Shown one piece after another: positions 33,110-44,265 of a stretch of DNA of 64,000 bases. The translations under genes were made by a program, and so were the position numbers. Every line of letters begins with the position of its first letter. Within the stretch, counting starts at the first letter, position 1. The stretch covers positions 1 through 64,000 of the forward strand of contig CAZVTK010000002.1 in NCBI GenBank assembly GCA_964629765.1, in the 5' to 3' direction. Below the pieces are notes generated by a model. The model was given only the letters and a program-made list of their open reading frames with translations. It did no database searches and had not been told where the DNA came from. This DNA comes from RCIO01 sp964629765. GTDB lineage: Bacteria > Pseudomonadota > Alphaproteobacteria > Rhizobiales > Rhizobiaceae.

Positions 33110-35005
33110 ATGCAAGGTTTCAATCATCCCATGACGCAACTGGAGCCGCACCTGAAATCCGTGAGCGATCGCCAGGGAGAGGCGGAGCTGGCGCCACCCT
33201 CCCGCGACGAAGTCGGTGCTTCCCGGCCGTCCCTGAGTTCAACTGAAGTCGCCCTGCTGCACAATCGTTTCGAAGGAATCATCCGAGCGATGATGAATAC
33301 GTTACGACGTACGGCCCGCTCGTCAATCCTGAGCACCGCGCGGGATTTTTCCTGCGCCATTCTTACGGCCGACAGCCAGCTTCTTTCGGTGGCCGAATCG
33401 ATCCCGATCCACGTCTTTCGCGGCGCCGACCTTCAGGCTGAATCGATGTGCCGGCTGCATCCCGACCTTCGCAAGGGAGATGCCTTCCTTCACAATTCCC
33501 CGTACCACGGAAACTCCCATGCGGCCGACTGGTCGATCCTGGTGCCGGTTTTCGACAGCGACGGGGTGCATCGCTTTACGGTGCTCGCGAAGGGGCATCT
33601 CGCCGATGTCGGCAATTCGGTCCCGGCGACCCGGTTCCAGCGCGCGCGGGACGTCTACGAGGAAGGTCCCCTCCTGTTTCCCTGCGTCAAGGTTCAGCAG
33701 GACTACCGGCACAATGACGACATCATCCGCATGTGCAAGCTGCGCATCCGGGTGCCGGAACTGTGGTATGGCGACTATCTCGCGATCCTCGGCGCGGCGC
33801 GCATCGGCGAGCGCCTGCTGGCCGAGCTCATCGAGGACCGCGGTCCGGCGACGCTGCAATCCTATGTCGAGGAGTGGTTCGACTACAGCGAACGGCGGAT
33901 GGTCAACGCGATCGCGAAAATGCCGGCGGGCTCGACCGTCGTCCGGGGCAAGTACGACCCCGTCGCGGGTTTTCCCGACGGCATTCCGCTGAATGTCGGC
34001 GTGAAGGTGGATCCTGCGGCCGGCCGCATCGAGGTCGATCTGCGCGACAACATCGACTGCCAGCCTTTCGGCCTGAACCTGAGCGAGGCGACGGCCGCGA
34101 CGGCAGGGCTGATCGGCATCTTCAGCGGCCTTGGCGACGACGTCCCCACCAATGCCGGCAGCTTCCGCCGCGCCGAGGTGAAGCTGCGGGAAAACTGCAT
34201 CGTCGGAATTCCGCGCCATCCCACGAGCTGCAACATGGCGACCACCCATATCGCCGAGCGCGTCGCGAAATTCGTGGCGATGGGACTGGCCGAGATCGCC
34301 GACGGCTTCGGCATGGCCGAGGTCGGCTGCACCTTGCCCGCCGCCTGGGCCAAGATCTCGGGCCGCGATCCCCGCCATGGCGACCGTCGCTTCTCGGACG
34401 GGATCGTGCTGGGCACGACGCACGGCGCGGGCGCGCCGAAGGCCGATGGCTGGCTGACGCTGGCGGGGATCGGCGCCGCCGGCACGATGCTGCGCGACAG
34501 CATCGAGCTCGACGAGCTGAAATACCCGATCCTCGTCCATCTGGAGCGCCTCATTCCCGACAGCGAAGGCCCCGGGCGCTTTCGCGGGGCGCCGGGGGTC
34601 CATACGGAGTTCGGCCCGGTCGACGGAACCACGATCGAGGTCATCGCGGGCAGCGACGGCACCGTCTTTCCGGCGCGCGGCGTGCGGGGAGGGGGCGCGG
34701 GAGCGGCGGCCCGCCAGTACAAGCGCGACTTGGACGGCGCGCTGTCGGAGGATCTGGGCGGAGAGTTCCGCATAATCGTGAACCCCGGCGAACGGATCGT
34801 GTCGATGTGCTGCGGCGGCGGCGGGTACGGGCCTCCGTGCGAGCGCGATCAGGATCGCGTGGTGCACGATGTTCGCGAGGGATGGGTCACGCGCGAACGC
34901 GCCCGCGACGTCTACCGCGTCGCGATCGCCGAGGATGGCGCGCTCGATCCGGTCGGGACGGCGCGCCTGCGTGATGCTGCGCCGGTTCTCGATACGGCGC
35001 CTTGA
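33110..35005 (+). CDS. hyuB: hydantoinase B/oxoprolinase-family subunit
   Basis: A 631-residue HyuB-family protein, partner of HyuA in ATP-dependent opening of cyclic amides (N-methylhydantoin, 5-oxoproline). The same fold pair is used by acetone and acetophenone carboxylases. Seen: NTLRRTARSSILSTARDFSCAILTADSQLL, DAFLHNSPYHGNSHAADW, FPDGIPLNVGVKVDP and the C-terminal glycine-rich MCCGGGGYGPP. The ATG at 33131 (MTQLEPH) is an alternative start. First gene of a 15.5-kb plus-strand operon that ends at 48669; HyuA follows after 94 bp. Confidence 0.92.
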   Translation: MQGFNHPMTQLEPHLKSVSDRQGEAELAPPSRDEVGASRPSLSSTEVALLHNRFEGIIRAMMNTLRRTARSSILSTARDFSCAILTADSQLLSVAESIPIHVFRGADLQAESMCRLHPDLRKGDAFLHNSPYHGNSHAADWSILVPVFDSDGVHRFTVLAKGHLADVGNSVPATRFQRARDVYEEGPLLFPCVKVQQDYRHNDDIIRMCKLRIRVPELWYGDYLAILGAARIGERLLAELIEDRGPATLQSYVEEWFDYSERRMVNAIAKMPAGSTVVRGKYDPVAGFPDGIPLNVGVKVDPAAGRIEVDLRDNIDCQPFGLNLSEATAATAGLIGIFSGLGDDVPTNAGSFRRAEVKLRENCIVGIPRHPTSCNMATTHIAERVAKFVAMGLAEIADGFGMAEVGCTLPAAWAKISGRDPRHGDRRFSDGIVLGTTHGAGAPKADGWLTLAGIGAAGTMLRDSIELDELKYPILVHLERLIPDSEGPGRFRGAPGVHTEFGPVDGTTIEVIAGSDGTVFPARGVRGGGAGAAARQYKRDLDGALSEDLGGEFRIIVNPGERIVSMCCGGGGYGPPCERDQDRVVHDVREGWVTRERARDVYRVAIAEDGALDPVGTARLRDAAPVLDTAP

Positions 35006-35099
35006 CGGGGACGGCGGCGCCCGTCGGGCCCGCGTCTTGAAGCCCTGACCGGCAGGACGGCGCGATTCGCCGAAGGCCGGGATTCTATGGAGGACGTTT

Positions 35100-37190
35100 G
35101 TGAGTGCATTGCGGTTGCGCCTCGGCGTGGACATCGGCGGTACGTTCACCGATCTGGTCATCGACGGAATTCCGGGCGAAGGCCTGCGCCTGTTCAAGAG
35201 CTCGACGACGCCGAGCGATCCGGCATTGGGCCTGCTGGCGGTGATCGACGTCGCGGCGCGGCGGCTGGGCTACGAGCGCTCCGAATTCCTGGGCATGGCC
35301 GATCAGTTCGTCCACGGAACGACGCGCGCCACCAACGCCATCGTCACCGGCTCGACGGCCCGGACCGCCTTTCTGTGCACGGAGGGTCATCGCGACACGC
35401 TCCTGTGGCGCGAAGGCGGCGGCCGGCGCTCGCCGATGGATTATACCCAGCCGTTTCCCGAGCCCTATGTTCCGCGCGCCCTCACCTTCGAGGTTCGCGA
35501 ACGCATGGTGTCGGATGGCCGCGTGCTGACGCAACTGGACGAGGAAAAGCTTCGACAAACCCTCGTCGAGATCGGGAAGGCTTCGGTCGAGGCGATTGCC
35601 GTGTGCCTGTTGTGGTCGATCGCCAACCCGGCTCACGAGCTGCGGGTGGGGGAACTGATCAGGGAAATCCTTCCCGGCATTCCCTTCACGCTTTCCCACC
35701 AGCTCAACCCGACGATCAGAGAGTATCGCCGCGCGTCGTCGACGGCCATCGACGCGTCGCTGAAGCCCCTGATGTCGCACTATTTCTCGCACATCGAGGC
35801 AAGCCTGCGCCGGGAAGGCTTCAAGGGCCGCCTGCTGGTGCTGACCTCCGCCGGCGGCGTCCTCGACGCGACCGACGTGGCCCAGAAGCCCATCCACTCG
35901 GTGGGCTCCGGGCCGGCCGCGGCGCCGGTGGCGGGGCGTCATTTCGCCGCTCTCGACATGGGGGCCGACACTGCGGTGGTGACCGATGCGGGAGGCACGA
36001 CCTACGATGTCAGCCTCGTCCGTTCCGGCGAGATCCCGTGGACACGCGAGACGATGGTGGGGGATTTCCCCGGCAACATGCTCGGCTTCCCGTCGGTGGA
36101 CGTGCGCTCGATCGGCGCGGGAGGCGGCTCGATCGCCTGGGTCGATTCCGGGGGCCTGCTGCGCGTCGGGCCGCAAAGCGCCGGCGCCGACCCGGGACCG
36201 GCGGCCTATGGCCGCAACGGCGCCCTGCCCACCGTCACCGACGCGGCCGTGGTGCTCGGCTATATCGACCCGGACTATTTCCTCGGCGGCGACATGCCGC
36301 TGCGGGCGGACCTGGCAGCGGCGGCGATCGAGAAGGAGATAGCGGGGCCGCTGGGAATCAGCCTCAACGAGGCGGCGAGCGCGATCTTCGAGCTGGCCTG
36401 CGAACGCATGGTCAGCGCCATCGAGGAGATCACGCTCAACCAGGGCATCGACCCGTGCAGCGCGGCGATGATCGGCGGCGGCGGCGGGGCGGGGCTCTAT
36501 TCCGCCTTCATCGCGCGGCGGCTGGGCGTGAGGCAGATCCTGATCCCCGAGACGTCCGCCGCGCTCAGCGCGGCCGGCGCTCTCATCTCCGACCTTCGCA
36601 GCGACGAGGCGTCCTTCCTGGTCACCTCCAGCGCGGATTTCAACTTCGCGGCGGTCAATGCGGTGCTCGAGGATCTGGAGCGTCGCTGCGAAGCGTTCAT
36701 CGTCTCGGCCGGCGGGGCACGCGAAGCCGCCTCGATCCGCTTCGTCGTCGAGGCGCGCTATCCGCACCAGAACTGGGAGTTCGAGGTTCCGCTGACGGTG
36801 ACGCGCTTCACGAGCGACGAGGACGTCGAAGCGGCCCGGCAGGACTTCCATGCCGTTCACGAGCGGCTGTTCGCGCATCGTGACGAACATTCGCCGGTCG
36901 AATTCGTCACGTGGCGGGCAAGCGTGCGGTGCCTGCTGCCCCATCCGCAGCCCCGGTCCGCGGGTGCCCGGAAGGAAGCGGGCGCAGCCGCCTCGACGCG
37001 AATGGCCGTGTTCGGAAAGGAACCGATGGCCACCAGCGTATGGCGGCTCGACGACATGCTGCCGGGCCAGTCGCAGCATGGCCCCGCCATCATCGAGACT
37101 CCGGCGACGACCATCATCGTGCCGCCGGAGGCGGTGGCGGTGCGCCTGAAGTCGGGATCCCTCGCCCTGGATCCCTCGGTTTCAAAGTGA
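35100..37190 (+). CDS. hyuA: hydantoinase A/oxoprolinase-family ATPase subunit
   Basis: A 696-residue HyuA: N-terminal Hydant_A_N and ASKHA-type ATP-binding domain (LGVDIGGTFTDLVIDG at residues 8-23; VHGTTRATNAIVTG), central SAGGVLDATD and TDAGGTTYDVSLV, and a C-terminal beta domain. With HyuB it would hydrolyse a cyclic amide, or carboxylate a ketone, at the cost of ATP in the cytosol. GTG 35100 is preceded by GGAGGA. The transporter that follows suggests the substrate is imported. Confidence 0.92.
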   Translation: MSALRLRLGVDIGGTFTDLVIDGIPGEGLRLFKSSTTPSDPALGLLAVIDVAARRLGYERSEFLGMADQFVHGTTRATNAIVTGSTARTAFLCTEGHRDTLLWREGGGRRSPMDYTQPFPEPYVPRALTFEVRERMVSDGRVLTQLDEEKLRQTLVEIGKASVEAIAVCLLWSIANPAHELRVGELIREILPGIPFTLSHQLNPTIREYRRASSTAIDASLKPLMSHYFSHIEASLRREGFKGRLLVLTSAGGVLDATDVAQKPIHSVGSGPAAAPVAGRHFAALDMGADTAVVTDAGGTTYDVSLVRSGEIPWTRETMVGDFPGNMLGFPSVDVRSIGAGGGSIAWVDSGGLLRVGPQSAGADPGPAAYGRNGALPTVTDAAVVLGYIDPDYFLGGDMPLRADLAAAAIEKEIAGPLGISLNEAASAIFELACERMVSAIEEITLNQGIDPCSAAMIGGGGGAGLYSAFIARRLGVRQILIPETSAALSAAGALISDLRSDEASFLVTSSADFNFAAVNAVLEDLERRCEAFIVSAGGAREAASIRFVVEARYPHQNWEFEVPLTVTRFTSDEDVEAARQDFHAVHERLFAHRDEHSPVEFVTWRASVRCLLPHPQPRSAGARKEAGAAASTRMAVFGKEPMATSVWRLDDMLPGQSQHGPAIIETPATTIIVPPEAVAVRLKSGSLALDPSVSK

Positions 37191-37226
37191 ATCAGCCAGT
37201 AAATCAACCGCATGGGGAGATGCATG

Positions 37227-38768
37227 ATGAGTGATAATGGCAGACGTTCAAATGGGATTACACGGCGTCGGGTACTGCAAGCGGGGGCGGTTGGCCTGTT
37301 GGCGTCAACCGCAATTCGCCCCGTCTGGGCAGCCGGCGAAAGCAAGGAATTGCGGATCGCCTATGGCTCCATAGGCACCGACTGGAATCCGCATAACGCG
37401 TCGAACACCGATTCCGAGGTGATCAACGCCACATTCTCGCAAAACCTGGTCACCACCAATGACAAGGGCGAGATCATACCCGTCGTCGCGGAGTCGGTCA
37501 CGCAGGTTTCAGACACCCAGGTTCACGTCAAGCTGCGTAACGGCGTCACCTTCAGTGACGGAAAGCCCGTTACAGTGGAAGACGTGAAATATACGCTGGA
37601 AGATTATCTGCGGCCGACGGGGATGTTCACCAACCCGGTCTATTTCTGGTTGAAGGACGTCGCCATCGTCGATTCCACCACGGTCGCGGTCAATGCGAAA
37701 CTCCCGATCCGGACCGCGATTCCCCTGATGGCGTTCCAGTCCCGCGTCATCCCGAACGGCGCGGAAGGGCCGGCATTCAGCAGCAGCCCCATTGGAACCG
37801 GGGCCTACGTCTTCGACAGCTATCAGCCGAACGACCGGGTCGTCGTCCGCAGGAACGACAACTACTGGGGAGAGCCGAAGGCGACCTTCGACCAGATCAC
37901 GTTCCGCCAGATTTCCGACCCGTCGACCCGGGTGGCGGCGCTTCTGGCGGGCGAGGTGGATTTCGCCCAGAATATTCCGGTCCACGAGATTTCCCGGCTT
38001 CAGGAGGCCGGATTTACGGTGTCGTCCCGGGCCGGCCGGCGCACCATGCTGCTTTGGACCAACCGCGCCAAGGAAGGCCCCTGGCGCGATCCCAGGGCGG
38101 CGCAGGCCCTGGCCTATTCCATCGACACGACCGCGCTCAACGATGCGCTGTATGCCGGGATGGGATCGCCGAGCAGGGCACCGATAGCGGATTCCGTTCC
38201 CTTTGCCGCAACCGATCTTCCTCAATACCCGCACGACCCGGCCAAGGCGCGGGAACTGCTCGAAGCGGCGGGCGTCGGGTCCGGGAAGGTGAAGCTGCTG
38301 GCGCCGCAGGGCCGGTTCCTCAACGACAAGGCTCTCGCCGAGGCGACTGCGGGCCAGTTGGAAGAAGCGGGCCTGTCCGTCGAGCTTCAGCTCTACGACT
38401 TCGCAACCTTCCGCAACATCGGCTCGGATCCGTCGAAGCACGACGCCGATCTCATCATGGTCGGCTGGAACGCGTTCTATGCCGACGCCGACGCCGGCTT
38501 GCAGATCTTCCGCCACAAGCATCCGTTCAACTACGGCGGCTACCGGAACGACGAGATCGAGGAGCTGCTCGGCAAAGGCACCCTGCCGGCGTCGACAAGC
38601 GAGACGACGGAACGGTACAAGCGCATTCAGGAACTGCTGTGGACCGAGGATCCGCCCGGCGCCTTCCTGCTTTCGCTTCCCATCGTGCACGCCTTCCGCA
38701 AGGAATTGCAGGGCGTGGAAGTATACCCCGACGAGCGGATCGACTGGACCAAGGTCTCGCTCTCCTAG
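37227..38768 (+). CDS. ABC transporter substrate-binding protein (Opp/Dpp family)
   Basis: A 513-residue periplasmic receptor of the SBP_bac_5 family. The N-terminus carries a Tat-type signal (ITRRRVLQAGAVGLLASTA, mature start near WAAGESKE). Typical blocks: LRIAYGSIGTDWNPHN, VHVKLRNGVTFSDGKPVTVEDVKYTLE, GTGAYVFDSY. Such receptors bind peptides, nickel complexes, opines or glutathione-like molecules. ATG 37227 follows GGGGAGA; ATGs at 37212 and 37224 are less well placed. A hairpin region separates it from the permease genes. The probable ligand is the substrate of HyuAB. Confidence 0.92.
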   Translation: MSDNGRRSNGITRRRVLQAGAVGLLASTAIRPVWAAGESKELRIAYGSIGTDWNPHNASNTDSEVINATFSQNLVTTNDKGEIIPVVAESVTQVSDTQVHVKLRNGVTFSDGKPVTVEDVKYTLEDYLRPTGMFTNPVYFWLKDVAIVDSTTVAVNAKLPIRTAIPLMAFQSRVIPNGAEGPAFSSSPIGTGAYVFDSYQPNDRVVVRRNDNYWGEPKATFDQITFRQISDPSTRVAALLAGEVDFAQNIPVHEISRLQEAGFTVSSRAGRRTMLLWTNRAKEGPWRDPRAAQALAYSIDTTALNDALYAGMGSPSRAPIADSVPFAATDLPQYPHDPAKARELLEAAGVGSGKVKLLAPQGRFLNDKALAEATAGQLEEAGLSVELQLYDFATFRNIGSDPSKHDADLIMVGWNAFYADADAGLQIFRHKHPFNYGGYRNDEIEELLGKGTLPASTSETTERYKRIQELLWTEDPPGAFLLSLPIVHAFRKELQGVEVYPDERIDWTKVSLS

Positions 38769-38770
38769 GG

Positions 38771-38843
38771 CATTTCCGGCGTCGTAGAAATGCGACGGGA
38801 CTGACGGCCGGATCGTTTCATCGCGCGATGAAACGATCCGGCT
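38771..38843 (+). promoter_or_regulatory. hairpin pair after the binding-protein gene
   Basis: Positions 38808-38843 form a 36-bp perfect inverted repeat with 18-bp arms and no loop bases, from GCCGGATC to GATCCGGC. A smaller hairpin (GCATTTC 38771-38777 with GAAATGC 38788-38794) precedes it. Together they fill the 96-bp gap between the receptor and the first permease gene. They probably stabilise the upstream mRNA or attenuate reading into the permease, or are a copy of a REP-type repeat. Confidence 0.75.
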
Positions 38844-38864
38844 CCGTAACCAAGAATATACGCG

Positions 38865-39797
38865 ATGATCTTGCAGACACTGAAAAGATCGCTCCGCGCC
38901 ATCCTGGTGATGCTTGGCGCCTGTCTGCTGGTATTCGTCGTGCTTCGGCTTGCGCCGGGAGATCCGGCGCAAATCCTGCTTGGCGACACCGCCGCCCCCG
39001 AAGCCATCGCCATGCTGCGGGAACAGCTCGGCCTGAACCAGCCGATCTGGGTCCAGGCGATCTATTTCTTCGGCAACCTGTTGCAGGGCGACGCGGGAGA
39101 CTCGGTCGTCTACGGCCGGCCGGCCATGCAGCTCGCCCTGGAAGCCTTTCCCGCCACCTTGTTCCTCGTGGTCGCGTCATTCGTGATCGCGACGATCGTG
39201 GCCATTCCCATCGGCACCGCGTCCGCTGTCTGGCGCGGGTCGCTGGTCGACAAGGCGGGGCTCGGCGTCATCCTTCTGTTTCAGTCCCTCCCCGGCTTCT
39301 GGGTCGGGATTCTGCTGATCTTCTTCTTCGCCGTGAACCTTCGCCTCCTGCCGACGTCGGGCGGCGGCAGCATCGCGCATGTGGTGCTGCCGGCGCTGAC
39401 GCTCGCGACCGTCCAGATCCCGATGCTCGCCCGCGCCGTCCGGGCGAGCATGCTCGAGGTCTTGGACGAAGACTACATACGGACCGCCCGGGCCAAGGGC
39501 GCCTCCGAATGGCGTGTCGTGATGCTGCACGGTTTCCGCAACGCTCTCATTCCCGTCATCACGCTGATGGCGGTGAATTTCGGGACATTGCTTTCGGGGA
39601 CCGTGGTGACCGAGGCGATCTTCGCCTGGCCCGGCATAGGCACGCTGGCGATGACCGGCATCCTTCAGCGGGACTATACGCTCGTTCAGGCGATCGTGAT
39701 CTTCTCGGCCGCCATCGTGGCGCTGGCGAATTTCACCGCCGACTCGCTGTACCAGATACTCGACCCGCGGCTGCGCGGGCAGGGAGCCGGCGAATGA
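38865..39797 (+). CDS. ABC transporter permease (DppB/OppB type)
   Basis: A 310-residue inner-membrane permease with six predicted helices. N-terminal LRAILVMLGACLLVFVVLRLAPGDPA and the EAA-loop DEDYIRTARAKGASEWRVVMLHGFRNALIPVI, which contacts the ATPase, are standard for DppB. It forms a heterodimer with the next permease. The coding region follows the hairpin and overlaps the dppC-like start by four bases (ATGA). Confidence 0.93.
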   Translation: MILQTLKRSLRAILVMLGACLLVFVVLRLAPGDPAQILLGDTAAPEAIAMLREQLGLNQPIWVQAIYFFGNLLQGDAGDSVVYGRPAMQLALEAFPATLFLVVASFVIATIVAIPIGTASAVWRGSLVDKAGLGVILLFQSLPGFWVGILLIFFFAVNLRLLPTSGGGSIAHVVLPALTLATVQIPMLARAVRASMLEVLDEDYIRTARAKGASEWRVVMLHGFRNALIPVITLMAVNFGTLLSGTVVTEAIFAWPGIGTLAMTGILQRDYTLVQAIVIFSAAIVALANFTADSLYQILDPRLRGQGAGE

Positions 39798-40675
39798 GCG
39801 ACGCGTCCCCGGCATACGACGCACCCGAGGGCGACGCCTTGCAGCGCCGCCGCTCGATCTTGCGCGTAGTGCTCGATCATCCGGTGGCGCTGTTCGGCTT
39901 CGGCGTCCTTCTGGCGCTCGTCCTGATGGCGATCTTCGCCCCGTACCTGGCGCCGTTCAGCCCGACGCAGCAGAGGCTCACCTCCCGGCTGCTGCCGCCG
40001 CTGTCGGGAAGCCATTGGCTCGGAACCGATCAGTTCGGCCGCGACGTCCTTTCGCGCTGGCTCTACGGCGTGCGCGTTCCGCTGGTGGTGGGCGTGGTGT
40101 CGGCCCTGCTCGGCGGGGTGCTCGGAACGATCGTCGGTCTCACGGCGGGATACTTCCGGGGAAAGATCGACACCGTCATCTCGATCGTCATCGATATCCA
40201 GCTATCCGTGCCGTTCGTCCTGCTGGCTCTCGCCGTCGTCGCGCTTTTCGGTCCGGGAACGGTAAAGATCATCATCGTCTTCGCGCTCACCAACTGGGCG
40301 ATGGTTGCCCGGGTCGCGCGCGCGTCGGCCTTGAAATACCGTCGGGCCCCGTTCGTGGAGGCGGCGATCCTCGCCGGGGCGACGGACCGATGGATCCTGC
40401 TGCGGCACGTTTTCATCAACGCGATACCGCCGGTCATGGTGGTAGTGTCGGTGCTGGCCGCGCAGAACGCCATCTACGAATCGGCCTTCGCATTCTTCGG
40501 CCTCGGCGTGCCCCCTCCCACCCCGAGCTGGGGCAACATGCTGGCGGACGGCAAGGACTACTTCTACAGCGCCTGGTGGCTCGGCCTCTTTCCGGGCATC
40601 GGCATCCTGCTCGTCGCCGTGGGCATGAACCTGATCGGAGACTTTCTCCGCGACGCGATCGACCCCAGGCTGTGA
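39794..40675 (+). CDS. ABC transporter permease (DppC/OppC type)
   Basis: A 293-residue permease with six helices. The DppC N-terminal domain includes VALFGFGVLLALVLMAIFAPYLAPFSPTQQ and HWLGTDQFGRDVLSR; the EAA loop is ASALKYRRAPFVEAAILAGATDRWILLRHVFINAIPP. The ATG overlaps the DppB-like stop, and its own stop overlaps a possible GTG start of the ATPase gene. It forms the translocation channel with the previous protein. Confidence 0.93.
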   Translation: MSDASPAYDAPEGDALQRRRSILRVVLDHPVALFGFGVLLALVLMAIFAPYLAPFSPTQQRLTSRLLPPLSGSHWLGTDQFGRDVLSRWLYGVRVPLVVGVVSALLGGVLGTIVGLTAGYFRGKIDTVISIVIDIQLSVPFVLLALAVVALFGPGTVKIIIVFALTNWAMVARVARASALKYRRAPFVEAAILAGATDRWILLRHVFINAIPPVMVVVSVLAAQNAIYESAFAFFGLGVPPPTPSWGNMLADGKDYFYSAWWLGLFPGIGILLVAVGMNLIGDFLRDAIDPRL

Positions 40676-40695
40676 GCAGGTTGGAGAAAGCCGCC

Positions 40696-42588
<1,893 letters not shown>

Positions 42589-42636
42589 GAATGGCGTCCG
42601 GTATATCTACAAAACATCAAGGCGGAGAGATTGATC

Positions 42637-43011
42637 ATGTCCGAAAGCAAGAAATCGAAAATCCGTGTTCTTTTTTGTATCGCGGTATCGCAGAATTTCT
42701 TCGATCTCCCCGAATCGGAGATTCCATCCGTATTGAAAGTCTATTCGAAGGTTTTCTCCGATATAGCCAATCTTCCCGGCCTGAGCGTCGTCGGCACGTT
42801 CGATGACGACAGGGTCATGGTCGGGGCTTCGTCGGGATGGCCCTGGACGTCCTACATCCTGGCCGATGTGGATGCGCTCGATACGGCGATCGCCGCATGC
42901 AACCTGTTCCGCACCACGCCGGTGGCGGGAGGGAGGATGTGGAAATACGGCCGCATCGAAGCGCGCATCGGCCGCGAGCTCGATCTCGCCGCCGTGTCGC
43001 AGCCGGCATAG
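42637..43011 (+). CDS. small protein of unknown function in the thiolase/ligase operon
   Basis: A 124-residue protein with mixed strands and helices and no signal peptide or membrane segment: IRVLFCIAVSQNFFDLPESEI, FSDIANLPGLSVVGTFDDDRVMVGASSGWPWTSYILADV, RMWKYGRIEARIGR. Its size, the two similar beta-alpha halves and the strong aromatic content suggest a small dimeric alpha-beta barrel-like protein, but I do not recognise the family. It follows the ABC ATPase by 48 bp and precedes the thiolase-like gene by 63 bp, so a role with the latter is likely. Confidence 0.75.
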   Translation: MSESKKSKIRVLFCIAVSQNFFDLPESEIPSVLKVYSKVFSDIANLPGLSVVGTFDDDRVMVGASSGWPWTSYILADVDALDTAIAACNLFRTTPVAGGRMWKYGRIEARIGRELDLAAVSQPA

Positions 43012-43074
43012 AAACCTCGCGGCGGCCCTGCCCGGAACAATGATCCCTATCCTTTCGAGCAACACGGTCGGCAG

Positions 43075-44265
43075 ATGACCGCTACCGGCTTTCGCGCTTC
43101 GCCCGCGCAGGGCTACGACGATGTCGTGATCGCCGCCCCGTTCACGCTTCCCTATCGGCGTTTCTCGACCCGGGGTGCGCACTGGTTCCTCGGCCGGGTT
43201 CTCCACGGCCTCCTCGAATGCAGCGGCCTTTCCAAGGACCGTATCGACGGCCTGTGCGTTTCGAGCTTCACGCTGGCGCCCGACACGGCGGTCGGCCTGA
43301 CCCAGCATCTCGACCTGACGCTGCGCTGGCTCGATCACATCCCGATGGGCGGCGCGAGCGCCATCGTCGCGCTCAGGCGCGCGGCGCGCGCCGTGCAGTG
43401 CGGCGACGCCGCGATCGTCGCCTGCATCGCCGGCGACACCAACCAGGTGGATACCTTCCGCCAGAGCACGGCCCGCTTCAGCCAGTTCGCGCAGGATGCC
43501 GTATACCCCTATGGCGCCGGCGGCCCGAATGTCAGCTTCGCCTTCCTTACCGCCTATTACATGCGCATCTACGGCGCGCGCCCGGAGGATTTCGGCAAGC
43601 TGTGCGTGGCCCAGCGCAACAATGCGCTGCATTTTCCTTTCGCGCTGTTCAGGAAGCCGCTCACCCTCGACGAGTATCTCGCCTCGCGCATGATCGCCGA
43701 CCCGATCCGGCTCTATGACTGCGTGATGCCCTGCGCGGGTGGCGAAGGCTTCCTCGTGATGCGCCGCCAGGAGGCCGAGCGCATGGGGCTGCCCCATGCG
43801 CATATTCTCGGCACCATCGAGCGGCACAACGCCTTTCCCGAAGACCCGATCCAGTTTCGCGGCGGATGGGCGCTCGACGCCGGAACGCTCTACGAGCAGG
43901 CCGCGATCGGCCCAGAGGATATCGACGTTCTCCAGACCTATGACGACTACCCCGTCGTCACCATGCTGCAATTCGAGGATCTCGGCTTCTGCAGCAAGGG
44001 CGGGGGGCCGGATTTCGTGCGCCGCCATTCCTTCGAGGCGGGAGGCAGCTTTCCGTTCAACACGTCCGGCGGGCAGCTTTCGGTCGGGCAGGCGGGAGGC
44101 GCCGCCGGCTTTCTCGGTCTGGTCGAAGGCTTGCGGCAGGTCACGGGCACCGGGCTCGGCGCGCGCGTCGCCGATGTCCGCCATGCCATGGTGAGCGGCT
44201 TCGGCATGATCAACTACGACCGCGGTTTGTGCAGCGGCGCGGCAATTCTCGGTGCGCAGCGATGA
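43075..44265 (+). CDS. thiolase-superfamily protein (SCP-x/Ltp2-like, no nucleophilic Cys)
   Basis: A 396-residue thiolase fold. The nucleophilic-cysteine segment (normally a CASG-type motif) reads IPMGGASAIVAL, with Gly in place of Cys. The C-terminal GHPxGATG motif reads GGQLSVGQAGGAAGF (Gln for His). A C-terminal Cys is present in GLCSGAAIL. Such proteins do not thiolyse by the textbook route. The nearest characterised group is the SCP-x/Ltp2-type, which works with DUF35 partners as CoA-linked retro-aldolase (steroid side chain) or in anaerobic toluene pathways. The very next gene encodes a DUF35 domain and overlaps by ATGA, supporting a complex. Confidence 0.85.
   Translation: MTATGFRASPAQGYDDVVIAAPFTLPYRRFSTRGAHWFLGRVLHGLLECSGLSKDRIDGLCVSSFTLAPDTAVGLTQHLDLTLRWLDHIPMGGASAIVALRRAARAVQCGDAAIVACIAGDTNQVDTFRQSTARFSQFAQDAVYPYGAGGPNVSFAFLTAYYMRIYGARPEDFGKLCVAQRNNALHFPFALFRKPLTLDEYLASRMIADPIRLYDCVMPCAGGEGFLVMRRQEAERMGLPHAHILGTIERHNAFPEDPIQFRGGWALDAGTLYEQAAIGPEDIDVLQTYDDYPVVTMLQFEDLGFCSKGGGPDFVRRHSFEAGGSFPFNTSGGQLSVGQAGGAAGFLGLVEGLRQVTGTGLGARVADVRHAMVSGFGMINYDRGLCSGAAILGAQR

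Noticed and set aside
33323..35197. 624-codon antisense frame opposite hyuB
   Set aside because: Low-complexity Arg/Ala-rich translation with no recognisable domain; hyuB on the plus strand is clear.
33110..37190. HyuAB as an acetone carboxylase
   Set aside because: Acetone carboxylase needs a third small zinc-binding subunit (AcxC-like) and I see none beside hyuA; the 124-residue protein at 42637 lacks cysteine clusters.
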